The position numbers were made by a program, and so were the translations under genes. 11,215 nucleotides of DNA, from assembly GCA_021824055.1 (NCBI GenBank), contig JAKALV010000091.1:1-11215 (forward strand), in the 5' to 3' direction. Positions 1 through 6,538 of this stretch are shown here, one piece after another; position 1 is the first letter of the stretch; each line of letters begins with the position of its first letter. The notes beneath the pieces are model-generated. The model was given only the letters and a program-made list of their open reading frames with translations. It was not told the DNA's origin and ran no database searches. The stretch is from Acidobacteriota bacterium (lineage in GTDB: Bacteria > Acidobacteriota > Vicinamibacteria > Vicinamibacterales > SCN-69-37).

Positions 1-68
1 TGAAGACCCTGCACAACAAGTTGAAAGCCGCCGGCATCGAGGCCGCCGAGGCGGAGAGCACCGACTGA
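1..68 (+). CDS. C-terminal end of an NtrC/Fis-type response regulator (partial)
   Basis: Only the last 21 codons are present, read from base 3 to the TGA at 66-68. The peptide begins KTLHNKLKAAGIE. This resembles the recognition helix and end of the Fis-type helix-turn-helix that closes sigma-54-dependent (NtrC-family) response regulators, where 'TLxxKLKxxGI' is the usual ending. That domain binds DNA upstream of sigma-54 promoters. The stop overlaps the start of the following histidine kinase by one base (TGATG), so the two are almost certainly co-translated as a two-component pair. The receiver and AAA+ domains lie outside the window, so the assignment rests on a short tail plus context. 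A Fis-family protein without the AAA+ domain remains possible. Confidence 0.7.
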   Translation, partial: KTLHNKLKAAGIEAAEAESTD

Positions 69-1582
69 TGCGATTCCGGCTCGGCATGAAAGCCAAGCAG
101 GTCATCGGCGTCACGCTGATCGTGGCGCTGGCGATTGCCGCGTTGACCACGATCTACCTCGGCCTGATGGTGCGCGTGTGGCTCAAGGAAACGCAGGCGC
201 CGGGCGAACTCGTGGCATGGGCGGCCTACCAGCGCGCGTTCACGGTGGCGGCCGCGGACACGACGGGCGATCTCGCCGAGGCGCTCCGCAACGATTCCGG
301 CTTGCGTTCCATCCTCGAGGCCTCGCTCTATTCGAAGAGCGTGACGTTTGCGGCCATCACCGATACGCAGGGCAAGGTCATCGCGCACAACGATCCCAGC
401 CTGGTCGGCACGACGCTCGATGTCCGCGGCCCCCTGGCCGACCTGATCGACGCCGGCCCCATTCAGCAGCTGCGCGCCATCTACGCGCCCGGCGGCGGCA
501 CGTACGACGTGTCGCAATCGCTGCTCATCGCGGGCGGATCCGCGTTCGGCACGATCCACGTGGGCGTGTCCACCCTGCTCATCCGCGGCCAGATGGATGA
601 AGCCCTGCGCGAGTTGCGCTGGCCGATCTTCGGCGTGCTCGCCGGCACGGTGCTGGTGGCCATGCTGCTGGCGAATGTCATCCTCCGCCCGATCTCCGTC
701 ATCAGCAGCGGCGTCGCGCGGCTGGGCCGCGGCGAATTCGACGCCGCCGTCGATCTGCCGGACGATGCGGAACTGCGGGACGTGAGCGAGTCGATCCGGA
801 TCATCGGCGCGCGTCTGGCCGCGGGCGGGACCATCGGCCCGCCGCTGGCGCTCGGCGGCGCGGAGGCCGGCGCGGCGCGTGGCGGCACCACCGAGCGTGA
901 CGCGCGGCGGCTCGTGGCGCTCAGCCGCCTGTCGGCCGGCATCGCGCACGAGATCAAGAATCCGCTCAACGCCATGTCGATTCACCTGGAGTTGCTGCGA
1001 ACGCAGCTGGGCGGGTCGCGCGAAGCCACCGGCCATCTCGCGGTGATCACCGGGCAACTCCGGCGTCTCGACGACGTGGTGCAGACGTTTCTGCGGTTCT
1101 CGCGTCCCGAGCAACTCACGCTCAAGCCGGTGTCGTTGCTCACGCTTCTGAACGACATCCGGCGCATTGCCGAAGCCGAAGGCGAGAGCGCCGGCGTCCG
1201 CGTCGTGCTCGACTGCCCCGCCGATCTGCCCGACGTCCGCGCGGATTCATCGTCACTGCAGAATGCGCTGCTGAATCTCGCGCTGAACGGCTGCCAGGCC
1301 ATGCCGCACGGCGGCGTGCTGCGTATCGCCGCCGCCCGGCGCGCGGGCGACCGCGTGGCGGTGACCGTCACGGATTCCGGCGTGGGTATTCCCGCGGATC
1401 AGCTCGACAAGATTTTCAATCTCTACTTCACGACGAAAGAGGGCGGCAGCGGCATCGGCCTCGCGATGGTCTATCGCACGGTGCAGCTGCACGATGGCGA
1501 CATCAGTGTCGAATCGGCCCCGGGGCGCGGCACCACCTTCACGGTGACGCTGCCTGCCGAACCCGCGCAAACCGCGCAATAA
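68..1582 (+). CDS. Membrane sensor histidine kinase (HAMP, HisKA, HATPase), NtrB/ZraS-like
   Basis: This 504-residue inner-membrane kinase is predicted to autophosphorylate on His and pass the phosphate to the response regulator encoded just upstream. A first membrane helix spans about residues 12-34. A periplasmic sensor region (about 40-183) follows and contains an sCache/PAS-like stretch (FAAITDTQGKVIAHNDP, 94-110). A second helix lies at about 185-206, followed by HAMP (about 206-255) and a short Gly/Ala linker. The H-box is GIAHEIKNPLNAM, with the phospho-acceptor at His294. The N-box has Asn399, Asn403 and Asn407. The G1 box is DSGVG (436-440), the F-box region is FNLYFTTKEGG (450-460), and the G2 box is SGIGLA (461-466). 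All catalytic boxes are intact. The start overlaps the regulator stop; a second Met at residue 7 is a possible alternative. The ligand cannot be read from sequence. Confidence 0.93.
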   Translation: MRFRLGMKAKQVIGVTLIVALAIAALTTIYLGLMVRVWLKETQAPGELVAWAAYQRAFTVAAADTTGDLAEALRNDSGLRSILEASLYSKSVTFAAITDTQGKVIAHNDPSLVGTTLDVRGPLADLIDAGPIQQLRAIYAPGGGTYDVSQSLLIAGGSAFGTIHVGVSTLLIRGQMDEALRELRWPIFGVLAGTVLVAMLLANVILRPISVISSGVARLGRGEFDAAVDLPDDAELRDVSESIRIIGARLAAGGTIGPPLALGGAEAGAARGGTTERDARRLVALSRLSAGIAHEIKNPLNAMSIHLELLRTQLGGSREATGHLAVITGQLRRLDDVVQTFLRFSRPEQLTLKPVSLLTLLNDIRRIAEAEGESAGVRVVLDCPADLPDVRADSSSLQNALLNLALNGCQAMPHGGVLRIAAARRAGDRVAVTVTDSGVGIPADQLDKIFNLYFTTKEGGSGIGLAMVYRTVQLHDGDISVESAPGRGTTFTVTLPAEPAQTAQ

Positions 1583-1589
1583 TTACGAC

Positions 1590-2141
1590 ATGGGCCGCTT
1601 CGCCACTTTGCTCGCGCTGAGTCTCACCGCCGCTGTGAGCGTGGCGTGCGCCGGCGCCCAGGCGCAGGTGCGGATGCCCGCGCCGGTGCCGCTCGCGATT
1701 CCGGCGGCGCCCCCGCACGTGGTCGTCCCGGCCCCGCCCGAAGCGCCACCCGCGCCCGCGGTTGAGACACCGGCGCCGCAGCTCAATCCACCGGCGGTTT
1801 CCGGCGGCGGCCCGCCGCGCACGCGCACCGAACCGGCGCCGGCGCGTCCGACTCCGCCACCCACGACACCGCCGGCCGCGCCGGCGCCGGCAGCCCCGAC
1901 GCCCCTCGAGGCCGCGCCCAATCAAGGCGAACTCGAGCAACGCGCGCGCGCGCTCATCGCCTCGGCCGAACGGACGCTGGACAAGATCGAGCCGAAGACG
2001 CTCGGCCCGGACGGACGCGCTCAGTACGACACCGCCAAGCGTTTCATCAAACAGGCGGGCGACGCGCTCAACGCGAAGAACATCGTCTACGCATGGCAGC
2101 TGGCGGACAAGGCCAACACCATCGCGACACTACTCAAGTAA
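1590..2141 (+). CDS. Pro/Ala-rich lipoprotein with C-terminal helical domain, unknown function
   Basis: The 183-residue product starts with a hydrophobic signal (residues 3-19) ending in SVAC, so Cys20 is a plausible lipidation site. An extended linker of about 85 residues (27-110), dominated by Pro and Ala, follows; it looks suited to spanning the periplasm or cell wall. The last 70 residues (ELEQRARALIASAERTLDK onward) are predicted helical and contain RAQYDTAKRFIKQAGDAL, an arrangement reminiscent of a small helical bundle. The gene begins 7 bases after the kinase stop without a visible Shine-Dalgarno, consistent with translational coupling in the same operon. From memory, similar proteins sit beside two-component genes in acidobacterial genomes. 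An accessory or output role for the sensor is inferred from position only. No enzymatic motif is visible. Confidence 0.8.
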   Translation: MGRFATLLALSLTAAVSVACAGAQAQVRMPAPVPLAIPAAPPHVVVPAPPEAPPAPAVETPAPQLNPPAVSGGGPPRTRTEPAPARPTPPPTTPPAAPAPAAPTPLEAAPNQGELEQRARALIASAERTLDKIEPKTLGPDGRAQYDTAKRFIKQAGDALNAKNIVYAWQLADKANTIATLLK

Positions 2142-2185
2142 CGACACTGAAGGTGGCGGATGAGGTTCGTGGAACTTCGACCGCC

Positions 2186-2378
2186 GTTCGGGGGCCTTCG
2201 CGCGTGGTTCGGGGGCTGCGCGCGCAGTTCGGGGGGCTGCGCGCGTGGATAGGTTCGGCGCGCGGCCTCGCTTCGTTCGGCGCGCGCCAAGAGCCGCGTG
2301 CACGCCGCACCGAACTGCCTCCGAAGAACCCCGAACTGCGTGCGGAGGCCCCCGAACTACGCGCGAAGCCCCCCGAAC
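2186..2378 (+). repeat. Inverted array of 21-bp GTTCGGGG tandem repeats
   Basis: Three tandem units in the forward sense occupy 2186-2206, 2207-2226 (one base short) and 2227-2247. Each starts GTTCGGGGG and continues with a GC-rich tail such as CTGCGCGCGTG. Degenerate GTTCGG copies occur near 2253 and 2275. Four units in the opposite sense follow at 2295-2315, 2316-2336, 2337-2357 and 2358-2378, each ending CCGAAC on the plus strand. The two blocks are largely complementary unit by unit and could fold into a long imperfect stem with a loop of about 45 bases. The array fills the space between two convergent genes, so a transcript-stabilising or terminating role is plausible. There is no following T-run, so it is not a classical intrinsic terminator. 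Open frames through it are repeat artefacts. Confidence 0.85.
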
Positions 2379-2392
2379 GATGTTCGGTGTCT

Positions 2393-3220
2393 TTACCAGC
2401 TGTTCTTGATCTGTTCCCATTCCGCGCGCATGGCGGCGATGAGCGCCTGCGCGGCGCGCGCGTCCAGCGCGCGCGCGCGCTCGGGAATGATGGCGGCCGA
2501 GACGAGCAAATCGATCTGGGCGCGAGCGTCCGTGCTCTCATCGCGGGCGTTGCCGAGCGCCGGCGTCTGCTTCGCGCGAATCCAGGCGGCGATCGCGGCG
2601 TCCCACGCGCGATCGAATTCGCCGGCGCCGCGCGCGCTCGCGGCCAGCCAGTAGCCGGCGGCGGTGCACAGCGGATCGCGCGCCAGTTCCGACTCGCTGC
2701 GCTCCATGATCCGCCGGTAGTACCGGCGGCGTCCCGAATCGGGCGCCAGCTGCGCCGCGCGGTCGACCGCGGTGGCCCACCAGTCAAACAACTTCTCCCG
2801 CGCGCGTGGATCGGCATCCGCCGGCGCGGCCAGCGCCACCTCGAGCAGTTCGGCGGCCGCGCCAGGACGCCCTTCGAGGAACACGGTGAGTCCCAGTCCG
2901 ATGGTCAGGTCGCGGCGGTCGTTTGGCGTGAGACGCGTCGGATCAAGCCCGGCCAACGCGCCATGCGCCAGCGCCAGGTCGGCGCCGTCGGCCGTGGCGG
3001 CGAAGCGCTCGATGTACGCGCGTCCCAGCACCACCGTCGCCGTCAGCGCCAGCGCGGGCGCGCGGCGGGCGTCAAGCGCGGCGGTGATGGCTTGTTCGTA
3101 TTGTCCCTGGTTATAGGCCTGCCGGGCTTTCGTCAGTTGACCGATCTGCGCCGGGGTCTGCGCGGACGCGGCCGCGCCCAGCAGCACCATCCAGCCCGTC
3201 AGCAGTGTTCGCGCGACCAT
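2393..3220 (-). CDS. Exported helical-repeat (TPR-like) protein, hypothetical
   Basis: I chose the ATG at 3220, giving 275 residues, because it places a good signal peptide at the N-terminus (MVARTLLTGWMVLLGAAASA with cleavage before QT). A GTG 39 bases further upstream would add a poor, charged extension. The mature part is Ala-rich and almost wholly helical. It includes ARQAYNQGQYEQAITAALDA near the start and LGLTVFLEGRPGAAAELLEVAL in the middle, both with the small/large residue spacing of TPR helices. No catalytic residues are recognisable, so a periplasmic scaffold role is likely. It is transcribed divergently from the VWFA gene across a 136-base gap and could share regulation with it. 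It is convergent with the lipoprotein gene, and its stop lies 15 bases from the repeat array. Confidence 0.75.
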   Translation of the reverse strand: MVARTLLTGWMVLLGAAASAQTPAQIGQLTKARQAYNQGQYEQAITAALDARRAPALALTATVVLGRAYIERFAATADGADLALAHGALAGLDPTRLTPNDRRDLTIGLGLTVFLEGRPGAAAELLEVALAAPADADPRAREKLFDWWATAVDRAAQLAPDSGRRRYYRRIMERSESELARDPLCTAAGYWLAASARGAGEFDRAWDAAIAAWIRAKQTPALGNARDESTDARAQIDLLVSAAIIPERARALDARAAQALIAAMRAEWEQIKNSW

Positions 3221-3356
3221 GACGACCACTCTAAACCATGTCGTTCTTGCGCAAACCACGAGGCCACCACGAATTTCTTACGCCCTGTGGGACGCCGGCC
3301 TATGCCTTTGGGGATATCCGCGCCGGTGTACTCCTGGCACAGTAATTGATATACCT

Positions 3357-4286
3357 ATGGTCGTGCCCCGGCTTCTCCTCTCGCTGATCGCCGCCGCCCT
3401 CCTCGGAGTGTCGGCCGCCGCCCAGACGGGGCAGGGGCAGGACGTGCGCCCGGCGATGCCGTCGTTCAAGTCATCGGCCACGCAGGTGGCGGTGACCGCG
3501 GCGGTCCGGCAAGCCAACGGCACGCCGGTGACGACGCTGAAGCGGGATGACTTCGTGATTCTCGACAACGGCGCGCCGCGGGCGATCAGCAGTTTCTGGT
3601 TCGAGCCGTCGGCGGCCTCGGTGGTCGTGCTGTTCGATCGCAGCGGCAGCATGCGCCTGGGCAACAAGATCGACATCGGCCGCGACACCGCGCGGCAGCT
3701 GCTCGGGTGGCTCGACCACGGCGTCGACCAGGTGTCACTGCTCGGCTTCGATCGCGACGTCTCCCGGCTGCAGCCGTTCGAACCGGTCCCGGGGCATCTG
3801 CTCCTGCAGCTCGCGCACGTGGACGCATTCGGCACGACGGCCCTGCTGGACGCGATGGCCACGGCCGCCAGCGAGGTCACCGCGCTGCGCACGCGCCGGG
3901 CGGTGGTGGTGCTGACCGACGGCCTTGACACCGGCAGCCACGTCACGGCGGAGGCGGTCGCGCATGTCGCTTCCGGCATCGACGTGCCCGTCTACGTCGT
4001 GATCACCACCCCGGCCGTGGATCGCCCCGGCGTGGCCGCGCGCGAAGCCGCGCTCGCCCGCCTGGCCCGCAGCACCGGTGGCGAAGCGTTTGTCGTGACC
4101 ACGGCGGACGAGGCGATGCTCGCCACGCGCGCCATCGCGGAGGATTTGCACCACCAGTATCTGATGACATTCGCATCCGATGGCGCGCCAGGATGGCACG
4201 CGCTTGACGTGCGCGTGAAACAGCAGAAGTTGCTCGTGCGGGCACGGACCGGCTACGATGCCGGCGTCGGTCCGACGAGCGAATGA
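3357..4286 (+). CDS. Exported VWFA-domain protein (acidobacterial VWFA family, TIGR03436-like)
   Basis: The start at ATG 3357 gives 309 residues beginning with a clear signal peptide (MVVPRLLLSLIAAALLGVSA, cleavage near AAAQ). A frame-open extension upstream lacks such a signal. Residues 42-80 form a beta-rich module with the family hallmark 'VTTLKRDDFVILDNGAPRAI'. The VWA fold follows with an intact MIDAS metal site: D94-x-S96-x-S98 (DRSGS), Thr160/161 in FGTTALLDAM, and Asp188 in VLTDG. The C-terminus (HHQYLMTFASDG...VRARTGYDAG) matches the usual ending of this family, which is strongly expanded in Acidobacteria. The role is probably metal-dependent protein binding in the periplasm or at the surface; the partner is unknown. 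No Shine-Dalgarno is evident before the ATG. The downstream OmpA-type gene is 25 bases away and may be co-transcribed. Confidence 0.88.
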   Translation: MVVPRLLLSLIAAALLGVSAAAQTGQGQDVRPAMPSFKSSATQVAVTAAVRQANGTPVTTLKRDDFVILDNGAPRAISSFWFEPSAASVVVLFDRSGSMRLGNKIDIGRDTARQLLGWLDHGVDQVSLLGFDRDVSRLQPFEPVPGHLLLQLAHVDAFGTTALLDAMATAASEVTALRTRRAVVVLTDGLDTGSHVTAEAVAHVASGIDVPVYVVITTPAVDRPGVAAREAALARLARSTGGEAFVVTTADEAMLATRAIAEDLHHQYLMTFASDGAPGWHALDVRVKQQKLLVRARTGYDAGVGPTSE

Positions 4287-4298
4287 CGTACGAGCCCT

Positions 4299-4305
4299 AA
4301 GGAGG
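4299..4305 (+). promoter_or_regulatory. Strong Shine-Dalgarno (AAGGAGG) for the OmpA-type lipoprotein
   Basis: AAGGAGG lies 6 bases before the ATG at 4312. It fixes that start over an in-frame upstream codon at 4258 that overlaps the preceding gene. It is one of few perfect ribosome binding sites in the window and suggests high expression. Confidence 0.85.
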
Positions 4306-4311
4306 CCCTAC

Positions 4312-4998
4312 ATGCGCAAGACACTGATAACTGCAACACTGCTTACGTTCGCGCTTGGCGGCGCTACTGCCTGCGCCACGAAGAAATATGTTCAGACCGA
4401 AGTCGGGGGCGTCAACTCGAAAGTGGACACGCTCTCGAAGAGCGTCGAGGAGAACCAGCAGCGAACGCGTCAGAACGAGGACAAGATCGCCGGCGTGGAT
4501 CAGAAGGCCGGCGCGGCCGGCGCGGCGGCGGGCCAGGCACAGCAGGCTGCCACGGCAGCCGGCTCGAAGGCTGAAGCGGCCAACGCGGCAGCCCTGGCCG
4601 CCGCAGCCAAGGCGGCCGAAGTGGACAAGGCCTCGAAGCGCCTGATGTACACGGTGGTCCTCAACGAGAGCGAGGGCAACTTCAAGCTGAACAATGCGAA
4701 GCTGCCCGATGCGGCCAAGGCCAAGCTGGACGAACTCATGGCCAAGGTGAAGGCCGATCCGCAGGGCGCGTATTTCGAAATCGAGGGCTACACCGACTCG
4801 ACGGGCTCGCCAGAGGGGAACAAGAAACTGGGCCTGGCCCGCGCCGACGCGGTCCGCGACTACCTCTATAAGCAGCACCAGGTGCCGCTGCACCGGATGA
4901 ACGTGATCAGCTACGGCGAAGAGAACCCGGTGGCCAGCAACAAGACCCGCGATGGTCGCGCGCAGAACCGGCGCGTCGTCATTAAAGTACTGAACTAA
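4312..4998 (+). CDS. OmpA/Pal-type peptidoglycan-binding lipoprotein with Ala-rich coiled coil
   Basis: This 228-residue protein has three parts. A signal peptide ends near GATAC, making Cys21 the likely lipidated residue. An Lpp-like coiled coil runs from about 25 to 108 (VNSKVDTLSKSVEENQQ, then a long Ala/Lys/Glu stretch). The OmpA C-terminal domain occupies about 112-228. That domain carries GYTDSTGS (159-166), LGLARADAVRDYL (173-185) and GRAQNRRV (215-222). Asp162 and Arg177 are spaced exactly as the Asp and Arg that grip diaminopimelate in Acinetobacter OmpA. The protein probably tethers the outer membrane to peptidoglycan, as Pal does. It may be co-expressed with the VWFA gene upstream. 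A perfect hairpin lies just after the stop. The name Pal is not used because no tol genes are visible. Confidence 0.92.
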   Translation: MRKTLITATLLTFALGGATACATKKYVQTEVGGVNSKVDTLSKSVEENQQRTRQNEDKIAGVDQKAGAAGAAAGQAQQAATAAGSKAEAANAAALAAAAKAAEVDKASKRLMYTVVLNESEGNFKLNNAKLPDAAKAKLDELMAKVKADPQGAYFEIEGYTDSTGSPEGNKKLGLARADAVRDYLYKQHQVPLHRMNVISYGEENPVASNKTRDGRAQNRRVVIKVLN

Positions 4999-5004
4999 GC
5001 TAGT

Positions 5005-5038
5005 GGGGCAATGGGGCAATCAATTGCCTCATTGCCCC
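5005..5038. terminator. Bidirectional hairpin terminator between convergent genes
   Basis: The arms GGGGCAATGGGGCAA (5005-5019) and TTGCCTCATTGCCCC (5024-5038) pair over 15 positions, with one G-U wobble, around the loop TCAA. The hairpin starts 7 bases after the OmpA-type stop. The T-rich stretch ATTTCTTT follows only after a second copy of the right arm (see the overlapping repeat). It can serve transcripts from both sides. Confidence 0.65.
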
Positions 5039-5055
5039 ATTGCCTCATTGCCCCA
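5005..5055. repeat. 8-bp-period tandem repeat (TGGGGCAA/TGAGGCAA) overlapping a stop codon
   Basis: Read on the minus strand, the sequence is alternating TGGGGCAA and TGAGGCAA units, followed by an inverted set. On the plus strand TTGCCTCATTGCCCCA occurs twice in direct tandem (5024-5039 and 5040-5055). The stop codon and final residues (EMGQ) of the minus-strand methyltransferase gene are encoded within the repeat. Confidence 0.8.
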
Positions 5056-6253
5056 TTTCTTTGGTCAGAAACGCCATCACGGACGTGAACACCGTGTCGC
5101 CGTCGCGCACCACCATGTGCGGCGTCTGGTGACGGTTCTTCTGCAGATCCACCGCGGCGTAGTGATACCGGTCGCACACGCGCTCGTCGATCGGTTCGAC
5201 GAGCCGCAGCCCCGGACGATCGAACAGCGTGTGGATCTGGACCGGCAGGAAGGCTTCGTGGTACGGCGCGTTGGACAGGATGTATTCCGTCGCAACCGCG
5301 ATGACGCCGCCGGGCCGCACCACGCGCGCCATCTCGTCGACGGCGTCGCGGGCGCCGTCCAGTCCGCCGAAATGTTCGATCGATGAGAGCGAGTACGCGA
5401 CGTCGAACGTCGCGTCCGGGAAATCGAGTTTGCGCCCATCCATCCGGAAGAATGACAGGCGATCGGCGCGATACGGAAACGGCGCGTAGTCTTCCGGGCG
5501 CTTGAGCACCTTCGCATCGCCTTCCTGCGCCATCTCCGACTGCCACACGCCTTCATACATGTCGGTGGCCACCACCCGGCCGACGTGATTTGCCAGCCAG
5601 TACAGCACGCACTCGTGCCCCGCGCCCACACTGACCACCGACACATCATCTCTGAGATAACCGAGGCGGCTCAGGCCGAAAGCAAGCTGCGTGAACTCGT
5701 AGGCCTTCCGGTGCATCGCGATCTTGTGATCAGGCAGGACCAGCGATCGCAGCAGATCCATCCACTCGGGGTTGTCCCACTTGGCCGGGTTGGCCAGCTC
5801 GCACAACTGAACGTCGCGCGGGATCAGGCCGCCCTCGGGCGAGATCTCCTGATAGCGCCGGGTGAATTCATCGGACAGCACGAACCGGCGCGTCAGATTC
5901 ACGCGCGAGAGGCCCGCCGAAAGTTCGCCGACGTAGTGTGTGAGGCCGCCCTCATCGGCGTCCCGATCGAAGAGCCACGTATAGGCCAGCCGGACGAATC
6001 GCTCATCCGATCCGAGCGTGCCCAGGCCCTCTTCATGAACCGCCGGGGCCTTGTCGATGCCGCGGCCGGTCGCCCACCCGTCGCGGACCAGGCGGAATTC
6101 CGGCGACGAGAGGAAGCGGAGGACGACGGTGCGTTCGTCGCCGGGGGTGTAGTTGCGCAGTTGATCGCGAAGCTCAGTGTCGCTCGGCTGGCGGGCCAGG
6201 ATGAGCCAGAAGGCCTCGCGAACGAACACGGCTGGGTCCGGCGCAGTCGTCAA
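5045..6253 (-). CDS. DUF4214-type repeats fused to a class I SAM-dependent methyltransferase
   Basis: The 402-residue product appears to start with TTG at 6253. The N-terminal part holds two related helical modules. The first runs about residues 9-55 (FVREAFWLILARQPSD...RFLSSPEF). The second, about 86-134 (FVRLAYTWLFDRDADEGGL...RRFVLSDEFTRRY), is a good match to DUF4214. A Rossmann methyltransferase follows, with glycine-rich motif I VVSVGAGHE (206-214), acidic Asp231 for the ribose in VVATDMYE, Asp272 near the adenine, FDVAYSLSSIEHF (283-295) and RVVRPGGVIAVATEY (310-324). No signal peptide or membrane helix is seen, so it should be cytoplasmic. DUF4214 is often linked with cell-surface glycan genes, so methylation of a glycan or sugar precursor is a reasonable guess; no neighbouring glycosyltransferase supports it here. 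The acceptor is unknown. Confidence 0.85.
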   Translation of the reverse strand: MTTAPDPAVFVREAFWLILARQPSDTELRDQLRNYTPGDERTVVLRFLSSPEFRLVRDGWATGRGIDKAPAVHEEGLGTLGSDERFVRLAYTWLFDRDADEGGLTHYVGELSAGLSRVNLTRRFVLSDEFTRRYQEISPEGGLIPRDVQLCELANPAKWDNPEWMDLLRSLVLPDHKIAMHRKAYEFTQLAFGLSRLGYLRDDVSVVSVGAGHECVLYWLANHVGRVVATDMYEGVWQSEMAQEGDAKVLKRPEDYAPFPYRADRLSFFRMDGRKLDFPDATFDVAYSLSSIEHFGGLDGARDAVDEMARVVRPGGVIAVATEYILSNAPYHEAFLPVQIHTLFDRPGLRLVEPIDERVCDRYHYAAVDLQKNRHQTPHMVVRDGDTVFTSVMAFLTKEMGQ

Positions 6254-6261
6254 CGCCGGTC

Positions 6262-6267
6262 AGTATA
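6262..6267 (-). promoter_or_regulatory. Extended -10 box (TGC-TATACT) for the methyltransferase gene
   Basis: On the minus strand TTGCTATACT includes a near-consensus -10 hexamer with the upstream TG of an extended -10. No good -35 is visible at 17 bases. The hexamer ends 8 bases before the TTG start at 6253, so the transcript would have almost no leader. Confidence 0.45.
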
Positions 6268-6299
6268 GCAATGGCCCGCGGGCAGTTCGGCTAACCGTT

Positions 6300-6322
6300 A
6301 AGGGCGTGAAGGACGTGAAGAC
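6300..6322 (+). repeat. Short 9-bp tandem repeat (AAGGRCGTG)
   Basis: AAGGGCGTG (6300-6308) and AAGGACGTG (6309-6317) are followed by a decayed start of a third unit (AAGAC). The repeat lies in the spacer between the methyltransferase gene and the tRNA gene. It is too short to assign a function. Confidence 0.5.
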
Positions 6323-6364
6323 ATTCTCTTTAAGAGCCTTACGCGCCTGGGCGTTGGCCGCTCC

Positions 6365-6395
6365 CTGGCACGCGGGCGGCGGAAGATGTTACAGT
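6365..6395 (+). promoter_or_regulatory. Possible promoter of the tRNA-Thr gene
   Basis: An extended -10-like TGT-TACAGT (hexamer 6390-6395) lies 17 bases before the mature tRNA 5' end. A weak -35-like CTGGCA (6365-6370) is 19 bases upstream of it. Position is sensible but the match is only moderate. Confidence 0.3.
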
Positions 6396-6412
6396 TGTGT
6401 GCTGTTCCCAGG

Positions 6413-6488
6413 GCCGACATAGCTCAGTTGGTAGAGCGGCTGATTCGTAATCAGCAGGTCATCAGTTCAAATCTGATTGTCGGCTCCA
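6413..6488 (+). tRNA. tRNA-Thr (anticodon CGU)
   Basis: A full cloverleaf can be drawn. The acceptor GCCGACA (6413-6419) pairs with TGTCGGC (6478-6484). The D stem is GCTC/GAGC. The anticodon stem GCTGA/TCAGC encloses loop TTCGTAA with anticodon CGT (6446-6448), reading ACG. The variable loop is AGGTC, and the T stem ATCAG/CTGAT carries loop TTCAAAT. CCA is encoded (6486-6488). The discriminator base is T (6485) rather than the A of the E. coli threonine tRNAs I recall. It stands alone, with its own terminator 20 bases downstream. Confidence 0.97.
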
Positions 6489-6507
6489 CAAAAGCTTAGA
6501 AAGACAA

Positions 6508-6538
6508 AAGGCCCGCTGTGACCCAACCGGCGGGCCTT
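6508..6538 (+). terminator. Intrinsic terminator of the tRNA-Thr gene
   Basis: AAGGCCCGC (6508-6516) pairs perfectly with GCGGGCCTT (6530-6538) over 9 bp around a 13-base loop. A weak T-rich tail (CACTGTTT) follows, and A residues precede the stem. Confidence 0.75.

Noticed and set aside
2186..2378. CRISPR array
   Set aside because: Units are directly adjacent with no spacers, are inverted halfway, and no cas genes are present.
2093..3349. A 418-codon plus-strand frame crossing the 21-bp repeats and the TPR-like gene
   Set aside because: It begins inside the lipoprotein gene, runs through the repeats as a pseudo-periodic peptide and is antisense to a gene with a clear signal peptide.
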